Shown here piece after piece: positions 25,488-33,546 of a stretch of 37,120 nucleotides of DNA; position 1 is the first letter of the stretch, and every line of letters begins with the position of its first letter. Location of the stretch: the NCBI GenBank assembly GCA_009746045.1, contig RPFO01000041.1, forward strand, positions 9,090,348 through 9,127,467, written 5' to 3'. The stretch comes from Mesostigma viride. Lineage: Eukaryota > Streptophyta > Mesostigmatophyceae > Mesostigmatales > Mesostigmataceae. Position numbers and translations under genes: made by a program. The notes under the pieces are model-generated. The model had not been told where the DNA came from, did no database searches, and saw only the letters and a program-made list of their open reading frames with translations.

Positions 25488-26981
25488 ATGGACGCCTTCT
25501 CCGTTTTGTGCGAGGCCGCTCAGGCTCAGGCTCAGACTAAGGCTAAGGATCAGGCACTCCTTGCGATCCCGGAAATGCACTCTCTGAACCTCTCTGACGA
25601 CGAGAAGGAGGCCGCCACCGCGCTCGCCACGCTCAAAATCGTGCCCGAGGTCATCAAGGCGGTCCAGGCGGGCACGGGGGCTGCAAACAACAACAACAAC
25701 AAGCAGACGCCCGCGCCCACGCCCGCGCCCACGCAGACGCAGACGCAGCCGCAGACGCAGACGCAGGCAAACGCCAACGTCAACCTCAACGCGCAGAGGC
25801 CAAAACGACCCCTGGAGATGGCGCCCGCGCCTTTGCCCGCCCCGGCCCTTTCGCCAGCCCTTTCGCAGGCCCCTGCGCCCACGCCCATCCTCTCGCTGCC
25901 GGAGGGAGCCGTCACCATGGAGGTCGTGCACCCGGACGGGAGGAAGGAGCTCGTTTACCGCATCGTGCCCGCGGTGGTGGCGGCAAAGAGAGCGAAGACG
26001 GTCATCTCCGTCGCCGTGGGCGTGCCCTGCAACCCGCAGACCGTCGTGGGCGTGCCCAAGCTGCCCCAAGTCGTGCCCAGGCCCGCGGGGCCCCCGCTCC
26101 TGCCGCCCGTCAAGCTCTTCGCGCAGGGGATGCAGAACCTCGCCAGGATGCAAGTCGCCGCGACCGCCATGGCCGCCAGAAGCCCCGTCCTCGCACAGCC
26201 GCAGCCGCAGCCGCAGCAGCCGCAGCAGCCGAGGCAGATCCTCCCCAACCACGTGCTCATCAACAGGGACGTGCCCGTTCACGCGCCCAGGCAGCACTCC
26301 GCGCAGGTCAGGGCGCTGCTCACGAGGAACCCGGCAGCCAGGGTCTTCCCCACGCCGGCGGGCGAGCAGCACAAGGTCGACAGGCTCCTCCTGCTGCCCG
26401 GGGAGGACAGGAAGCCCGCGCGCGTGGAGAACATCGACCCGGAGCAGGAGGCCAAGCTCGTCTACCCCCTCGTGGTGGTCACGCCCGCCAAGTGCTGGGG
26501 GCAGATGCCCACCAAGGTGCCGCTCGACAAGGCCGAGGACAAGGAGCAGGAGGCCATCTGGAGGAACATCCGCAACGCCCAGATCGAGGAGGGGTGGAGG
26601 CAGCCGTGCGTGCTGGCGGGGACCTGCAAGGCGGTCAGGGCCGAGAGGGACGCGGTGGACGCCTGCCTGGCCAAGATCGCGCCCTCGTCTCCGGAGATGG
26701 CGGCTCGCATCGACCAGCGCGCGGCGTTGCGCACGCAGGCGCTGGCTCTGGCGACTCTGAACGAGCACGTCTTGAGGGACTTGCTTCCTCTGGTGCCCGA
26801 GGACCGCCGGCGGGACTATGCTACGATGGCGAGGGAGTTCAGCTTCTTCGCGAGGAGCACTGTGGTGCGGGCTTGCGCTTCCGCGGGTCGCTCTGGTGCT
26901 GCTGCTATTCAGAATAGGGTGGCTAACTTGCGGGACAAGGCCACGGCGCTGTTCTCGTACACGCCCGTGGGCGAGCTGTAG
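25488..26981 (+). CDS. Pro/Gln/Ala-rich protein of unknown function, 497 aa
   Basis: ATG at 25488. The N-terminal 60 residues are helical (FSVLCEAAQAQAQTKAKDQA, LSDDEKEAATALATLKIVPE). A low-complexity linker follows (NNNNN, repeated APTPAPTQTQTQ-type tracts, about residues 70-145). Then comes a beta-like segment (AVTMEVVHPDGRKELVYRIV), a proline-rich middle with a QPQPQPQQPQQP tract, and a helical C-terminal domain from about residue 330 (EAIWRNIRNAQIEEGWRQPC, ALATLNEHVLRDLLPLVPED). No known motif; such layouts occur in transcription co-factors and nuclear scaffold proteins. The 636-codon antisense frame here is a shadow of this high-GC gene. AATAAA signals lie about 70 and 100 bases downstream. 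It is paired divergently with the zinc-module gene. Confidence 0.7.
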   Translation: MDAFSVLCEAAQAQAQTKAKDQALLAIPEMHSLNLSDDEKEAATALATLKIVPEVIKAVQAGTGAANNNNNKQTPAPTPAPTQTQTQPQTQTQANANVNLNAQRPKRPLEMAPAPLPAPALSPALSQAPAPTPILSLPEGAVTMEVVHPDGRKELVYRIVPAVVAAKRAKTVISVAVGVPCNPQTVVGVPKLPQVVPRPAGPPLLPPVKLFAQGMQNLARMQVAATAMAARSPVLAQPQPQPQQPQQPRQILPNHVLINRDVPVHAPRQHSAQVRALLTRNPAARVFPTPAGEQHKVDRLLLLPGEDRKPARVENIDPEQEAKLVYPLVVVTPAKCWGQMPTKVPLDKAEDKEQEAIWRNIRNAQIEEGWRQPCVLAGTCKAVRAERDAVDACLAKIAPSSPEMAARIDQRAALRTQALALATLNEHVLRDLLPLVPEDRRRDYATMAREFSFFARSTVVRACASAGRSGAAAIQNRVANLRDKATALFSYTPVGEL

Positions 26982-27052
26982 ATGGGGATACTTGGGGATA
27001 CTTGGGGACTTGGACTTGGGATACTTGGGACTTGGGGAATTGATGGATGAGT

Positions 27053-27085
27053 AATAAAGAACTTTATTGATGAATGAATAATAAA
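27053..27085 (+). terminator. two AATAAA polyadenylation signals
   Basis: AATAAA at 27053-27058 and 27080-27085, downstream of the gene ending at 26981. They are preceded by short tandem GGGATACTTGG-type repeats (26983-27040). Confidence 0.6.
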
Positions 27086-27141
27086 GTGTTTCAATTGATA
27101 ATTCCAACAATGAGTGGACCCACTAGCTACCTAGCAAAAAG

Positions 27142-27256
27142 GCCTCTCGCCGCCCGGGAGTGGGGAAATTGAAGTTGTCTCTGGGGTATACAACTTTGGA
27201 ATGTGTGAATAATAAAGATTCTCGCTACCCGGGCCGGGAATTCCAGAAGTGACAGG
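27142..27256 (-). pseudogene. two short Bro-domain fragments downstream of the Bro-N gene
   Basis: On the minus strand, 27142-27180 and 27218-27256 each match the piece of the neighbouring Bro-N-like gene (about 27955-27990) that encodes CHNFKFPGPGQRE. They share the words AACTTCAA or CACTTCTGGAATTC, then a CCC(G)GG core, then AGCGAGA or GGCGAGAG. Each is only about 39 bp long. They are too short to be genes and are read as relics of duplicated copies. Confidence 0.5.
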
Positions 27257-27323
27257 TTTGACACACCTCCTTGTGCTCTGCTAATATCCGTCAGTGTCTC
27301 ATGCAATGAGACTTGTACTTTAG

Positions 27324-28199
27324 CTAGTTGACTGCGATTGCAGTGCGGGACTCGCGCGTGAGACGCTGGTTGAGGCGCATGACCTTGACGTTCTCCTGGA
27401 TGCAGTCCTTGTCCGCGCGTGCGTCGTGCAGGCCGTCTGCCTTGAACACGGGTTCCATTCTTTCCCTGACTCTCTTGGAAACCAGGAGTGGGCTTTCCCC
27501 AGAATCTCTTATTTTTTTGGCCTCGATGACCTGTATGTAGTTCATTCCAGCACTCTGCTCTTCGGTCAGCAGGTCACGTGCCGACCCTCCAATATTGTAG
27601 ATCCCGCGAAGCTCGCTAGAAGTCTTGCCAGTCACAGCCAGATTGTTCGTGTCGTGAACTTTGGGATACATCAGGCCGCTCCCCTTGTGCGTGTCGAGGT
27701 AACCCTTGATGGCGTCGTTCAAATTGCGGGTAGAAAGACAACTCTTGATGCGATTGTTCTGCTGCAGAGTAGACAACGCCGTGTCGGTCCCATCCTTGGC
27801 GTCCGCGCGCTTCAAGATGTCCTCGGCCAGAGTCCGATCCGCGTTCAAGTATCGTTCAAGGAGTATAGACACATTGTCACGAAACTTGGCCGCAAGCTTG
27901 CCAGGGAGCAACATCATGATGCGACTCAGCCCCTGGCGGTCGGTCACAGACGTCTCTCGCTGGCCGGGACCGGGGAATTTGAAGTTGTGACAAAATGTCA
28001 CAACCTCAGGATGGGTCTGCTTGAGACGCTCCCAGTATTTTCGCGGTTCGGATACACCGATCGCACCAACAGCGTCGAACACCGAAATACTCCCATCGGG
28101 CGTTACCCTGATTTTTCCATGGAAGGCTGGGTATTCTTCTGACCCGTCGGTCGGGGTAAGGTACTTTACAATGGCCGACGCGGCCACCCGCGACGACAT
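27324..28199 (-). CDS. Bro-N/KilA-like DNA-binding protein, 291 aa
   Basis: ATG at 28199 (MSSRVAAS). The frame is open upstream to 28430, but that part has no domain. Residues about 30-125 run KIRVTPDGSISVFDAVGAIG, PRKYWERLKQTHPEV, FKFPGPGQRETSVTDRQGLS, PGKLAAKFRDNVSILLERYL. The order 'sVfD.v..ig....r.yWerl' - 'f.fpg.gq...t..' - 'GL.rimm.lpg..a..fr..v...l.ryl' is that of Bro-N/anti-repressor-type domains, widespread in baculoviruses, giant viruses and phages. The C-terminal half (about 150-291) is a second helical region (LLTEEQSAGMNYIQVIEAKK, ERMEPVFKADG), possibly another DNA-associated domain. It would bind DNA and regulate viral or host genes. Fragments of the same domain lie on both sides. 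Confidence 0.65.
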   Translation of the reverse strand: MSSRVAASAIVKYLTPTDGSEEYPAFHGKIRVTPDGSISVFDAVGAIGVSEPRKYWERLKQTHPEVVTFCHNFKFPGPGQRETSVTDRQGLSRIMMLLPGKLAAKFRDNVSILLERYLNADRTLAEDILKRADAKDGTDTALSTLQQNNRIKSCLSTRNLNDAIKGYLDTHKGSGLMYPKVHDTNNLAVTGKTSSELRGIYNIGGSARDLLTEEQSAGMNYIQVIEAKKIRDSGESPLLVSKRVRERMEPVFKADGLHDARADKDCIQENVKVMRLNQRLTRESRTAIAVN

Positions 28200-28350
28200 G
28201 GCCGCTGAAGATGACAAAAACAGAGACCATTTCACGGTGTTTGGAACGACCCTCTCGTACTTATACCTTAACGAAACGACCAAACACTTCCAAAACGAGA
28301 CGTGGCCTATCAAACGAATGCCACGTGTCGTTATAAGACGCGAACACATC

Positions 28351-28480
28351 ACTCTCTCGTTGCCCCTGGGAATTTCCAGTCGTGACGGAATGTCACGACT
28401 TCCGGATGATCCTTCTTCAGCCGTTCCCACGCAACATCACTCTCTCAATGCCCCTGGGAGTTTCCAGTTCTCGACATTAG
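28351..28480 (-). pseudogene. two Bro-domain fragments upstream of the Bro-N gene
   Basis: 28351-28433 reads on the minus strand as WERLKKDHPEVVTFRHDWKF-type sense, clearly a paralogue of the Bro-N gene's YWERLKQTHPEVVTFCHNFK. 28439-28480 repeats the last part (ENWKLPGALRE). The two begin with the same words (ACATCACTCTCTC, then GCCCCTGGGA and TTTCCAGT) 88 bp apart. They are truncated duplicates in the promoter region of the intact gene. Confidence 0.6.
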
Positions 28481-28575
28481 CGAGAACTTTGCAGCTGTAC
28501 TACGCCGTATCTACGAGCCGCGGGCCTATCTACGAGTGCATGAGATGTTGGAGTCGTGTATTGGATGAAAACGCC

Positions 28576-28581
28576 TTTATT
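28576..28581 (-). terminator. polyadenylation signal for the gene at 28606
   Basis: TTTATT on the + strand (AATAAA on the minus strand), 25 bases beyond the TGA at 28606-28608. Confidence 0.55.
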
Positions 28582-28605
28582 CATAAATTGATAGGAAAAT
28601 ACCAT

Positions 28606-29277
28606 TCAAGTTAGGCGGGCACGTTTGGCCACGGGCAAAGGGGTGTATCCATCCACCAAAAGGGAGTAGGCGAGCTCTTTCTGGCTCTCCGGCACGGCCA
28701 TGAAAGCGTGCATCATCAAGCAGTCGCGAGGGCCGGCCTTGAAAACGCGAATGGGCCGGTTCTCCCCCAGCAGGAAACGCTGGTCTTCCTGCGAGCGAGA
28801 GGGGTTGCGCCAAGGAATGCCCCTCTCGTACGAGGTTTGGAAGAATCCCATCAGCTCCTCGTGCTGCGTGCTTCGTTGTAAAAGGGCCCAGCACTGGGCC
28901 TTGTATTCCCCCACGTTCGTGTCCATCAGGCTCCTGTCCGGGAGATAGACGCGCCGTTCGTCGCCCCTTTTGGGCTCCGCGGACCACGGAATGAAGCGGG
29001 GCCACCGCTCATCGTTCGGGGGGAGTGCTGGCGGATCGTTGTACATAGCCAGGGAGTCTGCGTAAACGCTCAGGCCTCGCTTCACGTTGTGGGACCGCGT
29101 CTCTCGAAAAACCCACATCTTGGGGCGGCCTTCGTACGCGAGTTCGCTTTCCTCTTGTAACGAGGGAGAGACGGGCCGTTCCTTTCGCGCCACCTCTTTG
29201 CGGAACTGAGAAATCGTCGCGCTTTTCAGCCACACGAACTCTCGTTCGCGGAGGGCTTCGAGTTTGTCGATGGCCAT
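28606..29277 (-). CDS. protein of unknown function, 223 aa
   Basis: ATG at 29277, with the start MAIDKLEALREREFVWLKSA. The middle is rich in aromatic residues and Pro/Arg (KMWVFRETRSHNVKRG, PPNDERWPRFIPWSAEP). A helical part follows (YKAQCWALLQRSTQHEELMG). A possible fold core is RPIRVFKAGPRDCLMMHAFM, and the end VAKRARLT looks like a nuclear signal. No family recognised. A single AATAAA lies 25 bases beyond the stop. Its upstream region has GGCGCGGCGC repeats and a partial heat-shock element, as in the 22-kb promoter, so it may belong to the same regulated set. Intronless and intact. Confidence 0.65.
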   Translation of the reverse strand: MAIDKLEALREREFVWLKSATISQFRKEVARKERPVSPSLQEESELAYEGRPKMWVFRETRSHNVKRGLSVYADSLAMYNDPPALPPNDERWPRFIPWSAEPKRGDERRVYLPDRSLMDTNVGEYKAQCWALLQRSTQHEELMGFFQTSYERGIPWRNPSRSQEDQRFLLGENRPIRVFKAGPRDCLMMHAFMAVPESQKELAYSLLVDGYTPLPVAKRARLT

Positions 29278-29396
29278 GGCTATGGCGGCTTGTTTTCGTG
29301 TTTTTGCTAGTGGTTTGGGTGAGGAGATGGCTGTTTGGGCGAAGGCAGCACCTTTTACACTCGAAGGCGGCCTCGAAGGGGCAGGGCATATTCGAG

Positions 29397-29481
29397 GAAT
29401 ATTCCGAGGTACGGACGGACCCGAGTGGCGCGGCGCGGGACTGGACCGACTCGAGTGGCGCGGCGCGGGACTCGTACGGCA
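29397..29481 (-). promoter_or_regulatory. promoter with 30-bp tandem repeat and partial heat-shock element
   Basis: Two 30-bp units start at 29422 and 29452, each with CGAGTGGCGCGGCGCGGGAC. GAATATTC (GAAnnTTC, two units) lies at 29397-29404. The GGCGCGGCGC word is shared with the duplicated promoter at 22 kb. Region 29278-29544 has no gene and is upstream of the leftward gene starting at 29277. Confidence 0.5.
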
Positions 29482-29544
29482 CTACTGACGCCGCGCCAGC
29501 GGGCCGCCGGGCGTCAAGCGTTTCCGTTATCTGAGTACGGCTTG

Positions 29545-30474
29545 TCAGTACTTGAACCTCTCTTCGTTCATCAACCGCAGACCCGGATCTCTGGCTTCTT
29601 CTTTGTGTGTGGCGGATTCGATCTTGGCGTTAGAAAAGCGTTCAACGGCGATCGGCTGTTCCTCTTCTTGCGTAAACGTCCTTGGTTGATCTTTGCATTT
29701 GCTGATTCCGAGTGTGAATATCTGACGCGCCTTGCAGCCAGCGCTCATCTTGTTATCCAATAATGCGTCCCATTGAGCAGCCCATCCTCTCGATTTAGAC
29801 GTGTCGCAAGGAGCCTCTCCGTACGTCATAATCGCCCTTATCTTACATTTAGCGCTCTGGTTCGGGTCAAGTAATATAAATCCAGGTGATGAAGACACGC
29901 TTCTTTCGGCCCATGCGTTCATCGACTTATCGAACGCCCTTCTTGGTCCGGTGACGCCATGGGCGTCAAGGGCCATCGTAAACAAATCGAGGATTTGCAA
30001 CAGGAAATTCGAGCTGATCGCGATGTCTTTAGCAACTCTCTCCGCTGCCATCACCGCTACGGCGTATTTTTCTTCCTTTGAAAGCCTCTCCTTCTTCTCT
30101 TCGTCCGTTTCCGCTTGTGTTTCAGATCCCCCCGCTGGCCCCTCTGTTTTCATCGACATGTACGTTTTCACGTCTTTTGAAACACCAAAAGAAGCATATG
30201 CCATCATGTAAGCGATGCCGACCAGGTACTTGACACAGAAGACGACCGCGAAGGCGAGACTACCTTTGAAAAAGCCGGCGCGAACGAAGCTTGGAAAAAA
30301 CGTGATCACGAAGATCGCGAACGAGAGAAGCGAGACGGCTATCGATACTTTAGCGTTGTTCACGGAGGCGGATAATAAGGTAAACAACATGGGGAGGACG
30401 AACAGGTCCAATAATTTGAAGACGGAACCGAAACAGGTGGCAAATAAGGATGGCGCCGGCTGCACGGACGCCAT
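29545..30474 (-). CDS. membrane protein of unknown function, 309 aa
   Basis: ATG at 30474. About residues 25-60 contain one or two membrane segments (VLPMLFTLLSASVN, IAVSLLSFAIFVITFFPSFV), and residues 70-97 another (GSLAFAVVFCVKYLVGIAYM). The rest is soluble: an acidic/Glu-Lys linker (ETQAETDEEKKERLSKEEKY), helices, and two short similar segments (DPNQSAKCKIRAIMTYGEAP and DNKMSAGCKARQIFTLGISK), an internal duplication of about 45 residues with a 'sa.CK.R.I.t.G...C' core. No family recognised. N-terminal membrane anchoring with a C-terminal domain facing one side is likely. The upstream gap to the next gene is only 63 bp and A/T-rich. Confidence 0.65.
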   Translation of the reverse strand: MASVQPAPSLFATCFGSVFKLLDLFVLPMLFTLLSASVNNAKVSIAVSLLSFAIFVITFFPSFVRAGFFKGSLAFAVVFCVKYLVGIAYMMAYASFGVSKDVKTYMSMKTEGPAGGSETQAETDEEKKERLSKEEKYAVAVMAAERVAKDIAISSNFLLQILDLFTMALDAHGVTGPRRAFDKSMNAWAERSVSSSPGFILLDPNQSAKCKIRAIMTYGEAPCDTSKSRGWAAQWDALLDNKMSAGCKARQIFTLGISKCKDQPRTFTQEEEQPIAVERFSNAKIESATHKEEARDPGLRLMNEERFKY

Positions 30475-30537
30475 GATGAGATAGGATACATGGAACGGTG
30501 ACTAATTTTCAAAACGATAGCGACTCGAAACGTCACG

Positions 30538-31823
30538 TCAACGCCGTTTCGCGGGTTTAGAACGAGCGCGAGTCACTCTCCTCGACCCCCCGGGGTGCCT
30601 GGCTCGCCTGGCTCGTTCTCGTCTCATATCCGCCATAGAGAGTGCGGCATAATGGGGTAGAGCGTGAGAAAGTCGGTCCGCATATTCATGCTCTGCCCTC
30701 AGTTCCCTTTTATCTCTATTCTGGGCGTTGTGTGCTATCCTGGAACCGTCGTACATAGCGCGAGTCAACATTTCACCATCGACATTGTAATGAACTGGCG
30801 TTGTCCATATTCGTTTCGAGTTTTCTGCGCGGTCTTCTATATCTTTATTGATTTTACGGATTCTGTCATACGGGATATCGCGGTCGAAATTCTTCATAAC
30901 GTCGGGAACTATAGCGCTCGTCTCTCTGTCCACGAGACGCATATTCGCAAGAGTTTTCAGTCCGCCGCGGCCAGAATCCGCTACCGCCATATTCATGATG
31001 TCCTGTTTCAAGTCCGCTGGCAGATCCTTCCAGCCGTATTCGGGAGGGGGGGGTGGTACATAGGCGCCAAGTTTCATACGCCTCATCTCCGCGAACCCAT
31101 CGGACCCGTTATCGGGAAAAGTTGGAATCGGATCGGGGATGGGTTGGGGCTTTTCATTGCGAAATTTTTCCCGACGCCATAAATCCGTCGCCCTTTGTTG
31201 TGTCCTGCGAACGCGGTCTGCATAATCTAGCTCGAATTGTTTTTGTTGTCTTGCGTCATTATACCTTTGAATCCTCTCCGGTGAATCGCGATTGTTTCGC
31301 AATGCGCGGATCTCCGTGTCTAGCGGTTTGATTCGTTTGTATACGTCGTTTACGTCAAGACTACTAATCGCGTCTCCTGCCAAACCTCCCGTCTTTTTGT
31401 CCACTAGTCGCGCATTCGCGAGAAATTCTAGTCCGCCGGGACCCTTCGCAGCCATTGAAATTATGTTTCTCTGGATATTTTCTGGGATGGCGTTCCAGGT
31501 GACCTCTTTCTCTGGGGCGGGTTTCGGTGTCATCTTCGGTATCTCTTGTCTCGTGACCCTGCGTTCCGCAAAACCGTCCGCCTCGTAATCAGCCCCCGTC
31601 GATGGGTTCGTGGTCGCGAGAACAGGGGGGGCGCGGAGTCCGTGAAGGCGACTCTCGGGAGAGGAGGAGGAGGAGTAGATTCCGAAACCCCGAACTCTCG
31701 GGCTCGGTGTCTCCGTCTCTTTCGCGCTTGACACGCGGCGTGAGTTCCGCACATCTTCCGTCCATGTCGCGCCTCGTTGCGACAGTTCTCGCCGGTCTTC
31801 GTTTTTCTGCAGCACTTCGCCAT
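30538..31823 (-). pseudogene. zinc-motif protein with two F-box-like repeats, frameshift at a C7 run
   Basis: ATG at 31823 (MAKCCRKTKTG). The N terminus carries the C/C/C/H motif shared by four neighbours (C4 or C5, C14, C25, H28), then a basic stretch. Sense then changes frame at a run of seven C (31625-31631, G on the + strand) into a long frame with two copies of an about 160-residue unit. Each unit has DGFAE.RR, then an F-box-like segment: WNAIPENIQRNIISMAAKG ... LANARLVDKKTGG and WKDLPADLKQDIMNMAVAD ... LANMRLVDRETS. F-boxes hand bound targets to SCF ubiquitin ligases through Skp1. The end is Arg-rich (RRVTRARSKPAKRR). A one-base change in the C7 run would restore the gene, so assembly error and real slippage must both be considered. 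Confidence 0.6.
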
Positions 31824-31864
31824 GGCTCGCTTGTTTATACCGCGCGATATTATTTGAAAAACGC

Positions 31865-32383
31865 TTATTGGGGAAGGGGAGTATAACTAGAGGTCGCGGT
31901 GTCGTCCAAATCCGGGTCGTTCGGTCGCGGATAGAACCCTCCGCTCCTCGGCGGCCTGTTCAAATGGTGAATAGGGACGGTCGCCTCGCCGTCCGGACCG
32001 TTCCCGCGCTGGACGGATCGTCGTCGAGCGCTCGACGAGCGCCCCGCCGAAGCTTGAGGAGGTTGTATTTGCCCAGGAGGTTCAGGGATGAAATCAACCG
32101 CCCCCACAGGGCCCTGCTGGGTTGCCGACAAAGGGACTGTTCGTAAAGAGTCGGCGGAGATTGCATTTGAAAACGATATATTCGCGCGAGTTCGGCGGGA
32201 AGATGTTTGTGCAGACCCCCTGCTGTCTCCAGGTGCCCGCGCCACGTGTCGAAGAACGCGCCGCCGTTTCGTCTTCGCGCTTCCCCCGCGGTGTTTCGGT
32301 TTCCCGTGAAACCGACACTCGCTCCCCTTCTTCACGTCGATCGCGCATTTCCCGCCTTTCGCCGTCTTCTTTCCGCACTTCAT
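31865..32383 (-). CDS. zinc-motif family protein, 172 aa
   Basis: ATG at 32383. MKCGKKTAKGGKC carries C3 and C13, followed by C23 and H26 (CRFH): C-x9-C-x9-C-x2-H, the family motif, likely one zinc ion. The rest is basic then Pro/Gln/Ser-rich and disordered (KRRRVLRHVARAPG, PEPPGQIQPPQAS). It ends ATSSYTPLPQ. It has no F-box. It lies head to tail with the other family members. The motif resembles small viral Cys/His domains (DUF5763-like by recall). Function unknown; it may tether other modules. Confidence 0.6.
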   Translation of the reverse strand: MKCGKKTAKGGKCAIDVKKGSECRFHGKPKHRGGSAKTKRRRVLRHVARAPGDSRGSAQTSSRRTRANISFSNAISADSLRTVPLSATQQGPVGAVDFIPEPPGQIQPPQASAGRSSSARRRSVQRGNGPDGEATVPIHHLNRPPRSGGFYPRPNDPDLDDTATSSYTPLPQ

Positions 32384-32418
32384 TGCCGCGCTTACACAAT
32401 TCGCTTCGAAAATACCGG

Positions 32419-33003
32419 TCAGGATCTCCTCTTGTCACGGCCGCCGCGCGTCGTCTTGGAACGCGCGCCGTGAGATCCGCGCCGACGTCGCACCCGTCGC
32501 TGGTTGACGACCTCTTCGTGATTTACGAGGTCGAGGGGGTTCACCAAGTCAAGGTCCATCGGTTTGAAGGATCCCAATACTTCCGGCGTTGGCAGCGAGT
32601 CCGCTCCCAGCCCGTCCCACACAAAGTCACGGATGCCTTCCGTATTCAACAAGGCTTTTCGAATGTTGTTACCCTCTCGTTCCCGCTGAATATTGAACAT
32701 GTCCTTCCTGCGTTCTAAAATTCCGTCGCGGAATCCAGGAAGTCCAGATGACAAGGCTTCATTATTCGATTGTTGGAGTTTTGTGATATTTGCGTTATTC
32801 GCCAGCATTAGCGCGTATTCTTCGGCATTTCGTAGATCTTCGAACGTGGGATCTTTACGCCACGCGAGGCATTCTCTCGCGCGGTGACCCCTCGGCCTTC
32901 GTTTCGTACTTTGTCCTGTCCTGTGCAAGTGGCAGCCGCCTCTCGTCGAAACCGCGTTCTCGCACCTCTTGCGCGTCGTGCTCGTGATCTTGCCGCACTT
33001 CAT
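32419..33003 (-). CDS. zinc-motif family protein with helical domain, 194 aa
   Basis: ATG at 33003. The N terminus has C3, C14, C24 and H27 (C-x10-C-x9-C-x2-H). It is followed by a basic patch (TKRRPRGHRAREC) like that of the neighbours (RKRRRHRAREF, RRKHHRARAP), then a helical middle (FEDLRNAEEYALMLANNANI, EREGNNIRKALLNTEGIRDF) and an Arg-rich tail (QRRVRRRRGSHGARSKTTRG). The tail resembles that of the F-box-repeat paralogue. No F-box signature can be seen. Likely nuclear. The ATG is separated from the next upstream gene by a short A/T-rich promoter. Confidence 0.6.
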   Translation of the reverse strand: MKCGKITSTTRKRCENAVSTRGGCHLHRTGQSTKRRPRGHRARECLAWRKDPTFEDLRNAEEYALMLANNANITKLQQSNNEALSSGLPGFRDGILERRKDMFNIQREREGNNIRKALLNTEGIRDFVWDGLGADSLPTPEVLGSFKPMDLDLVNPLDLVNHEEVVNQRRVRRRRGSHGARSKTTRGGRDKRRS

Positions 33004-33095
33004 CCGTGATCATACTAAACGCGCAAGAAATTTTGTGAAATGTGAAGGTTCGTTCGGTCACGAGCGAACCGAAAAGGTGTGGCCGCTTAGATACG

Positions 33096-33428
33096 ATGAA
33101 GCTGCTGAATTACACTTCCTTGCTGTATCTCGCCCCGCTCGCGGAGGCCTGGAGAATACAGCACACCCTCGTGATGCGGTACGGGATGGCAGCCCTCGTC
33201 GTCATGTCGCAAGTGAACCACTCCACGTATCATCCGGTGGCCAGAGGGGTGGATATCGCGGTGGCGCACTACATGGTGTTGTACGCTTTGTGGTGTGCCG
33301 CGGTGTGCGAGGTGTGGACGTGGAGAGTCCTGTTCATGTTCTGGTCGGTGATGTATTCCGGGGCTTCGTATTGGATATTGCGACTCTCCCACAAAAGCGA
33401 CGTTTTCACGCCGCGATACACGTCTTGA
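33096..33428 (+). CDS. small membrane protein with S-x3-H motif, 110 aa
   Basis: ATG at 33096 (the frame is open from 33042). About three membrane segments: 29-46 (YGMAALVVMSQVNHSTYH), 53-72 (DIAVAHYMVLYALWCAAVCE), 75-96 (WRVLFMFWSVMYSGASYWIL). S38-x3-H42 followed by D53 recalls the first catalytic motifs of the CREST superfamily (alkaline ceramidase, PAQR and TMEM8-type hydrolases). The second half of that fold, with its His pair, is absent or only partly present (H59 is too early). So it may be a shortened relative or a coincidence. It is transcribed opposite to its neighbours, with an inverted repeat GGTTCG...CGAACC just upstream. Not found to be part of an operon. Confidence 0.55.
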   Translation: MKLLNYTSLLYLAPLAEAWRIQHTLVMRYGMAALVVMSQVNHSTYHPVARGVDIAVAHYMVLYALWCAAVCEVWTWRVLFMFWSVMYSGASYWILRLSHKSDVFTPRYTS

Positions 33429-33546
33429 CGAGCGCCGGTTCGTACAGTTTCATTTCCGAGCCGCGTTGCGTCCCGGCCTCCGTCGAGTTCGCGAACGGAA
33501 CCGTGACGATCTGACGCTCGGTCGCGGAGGGCCGTACAAAACACGA

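Noticed and set aside
25200-27110. 636-codon minus-strand ORF
   Set aside because: Antisense of the Pro/Gln-rich gene and its promoter. Repetitive RLRLRLR tracts reflect the coding repeats of the other strand.
28200-28430. N-terminal extension of the Bro-N-like protein
   Set aside because: The frame is open, but it runs through promoter-like sequence and Bro fragments in the wrong frame; the domain starts after the Met at 28199.
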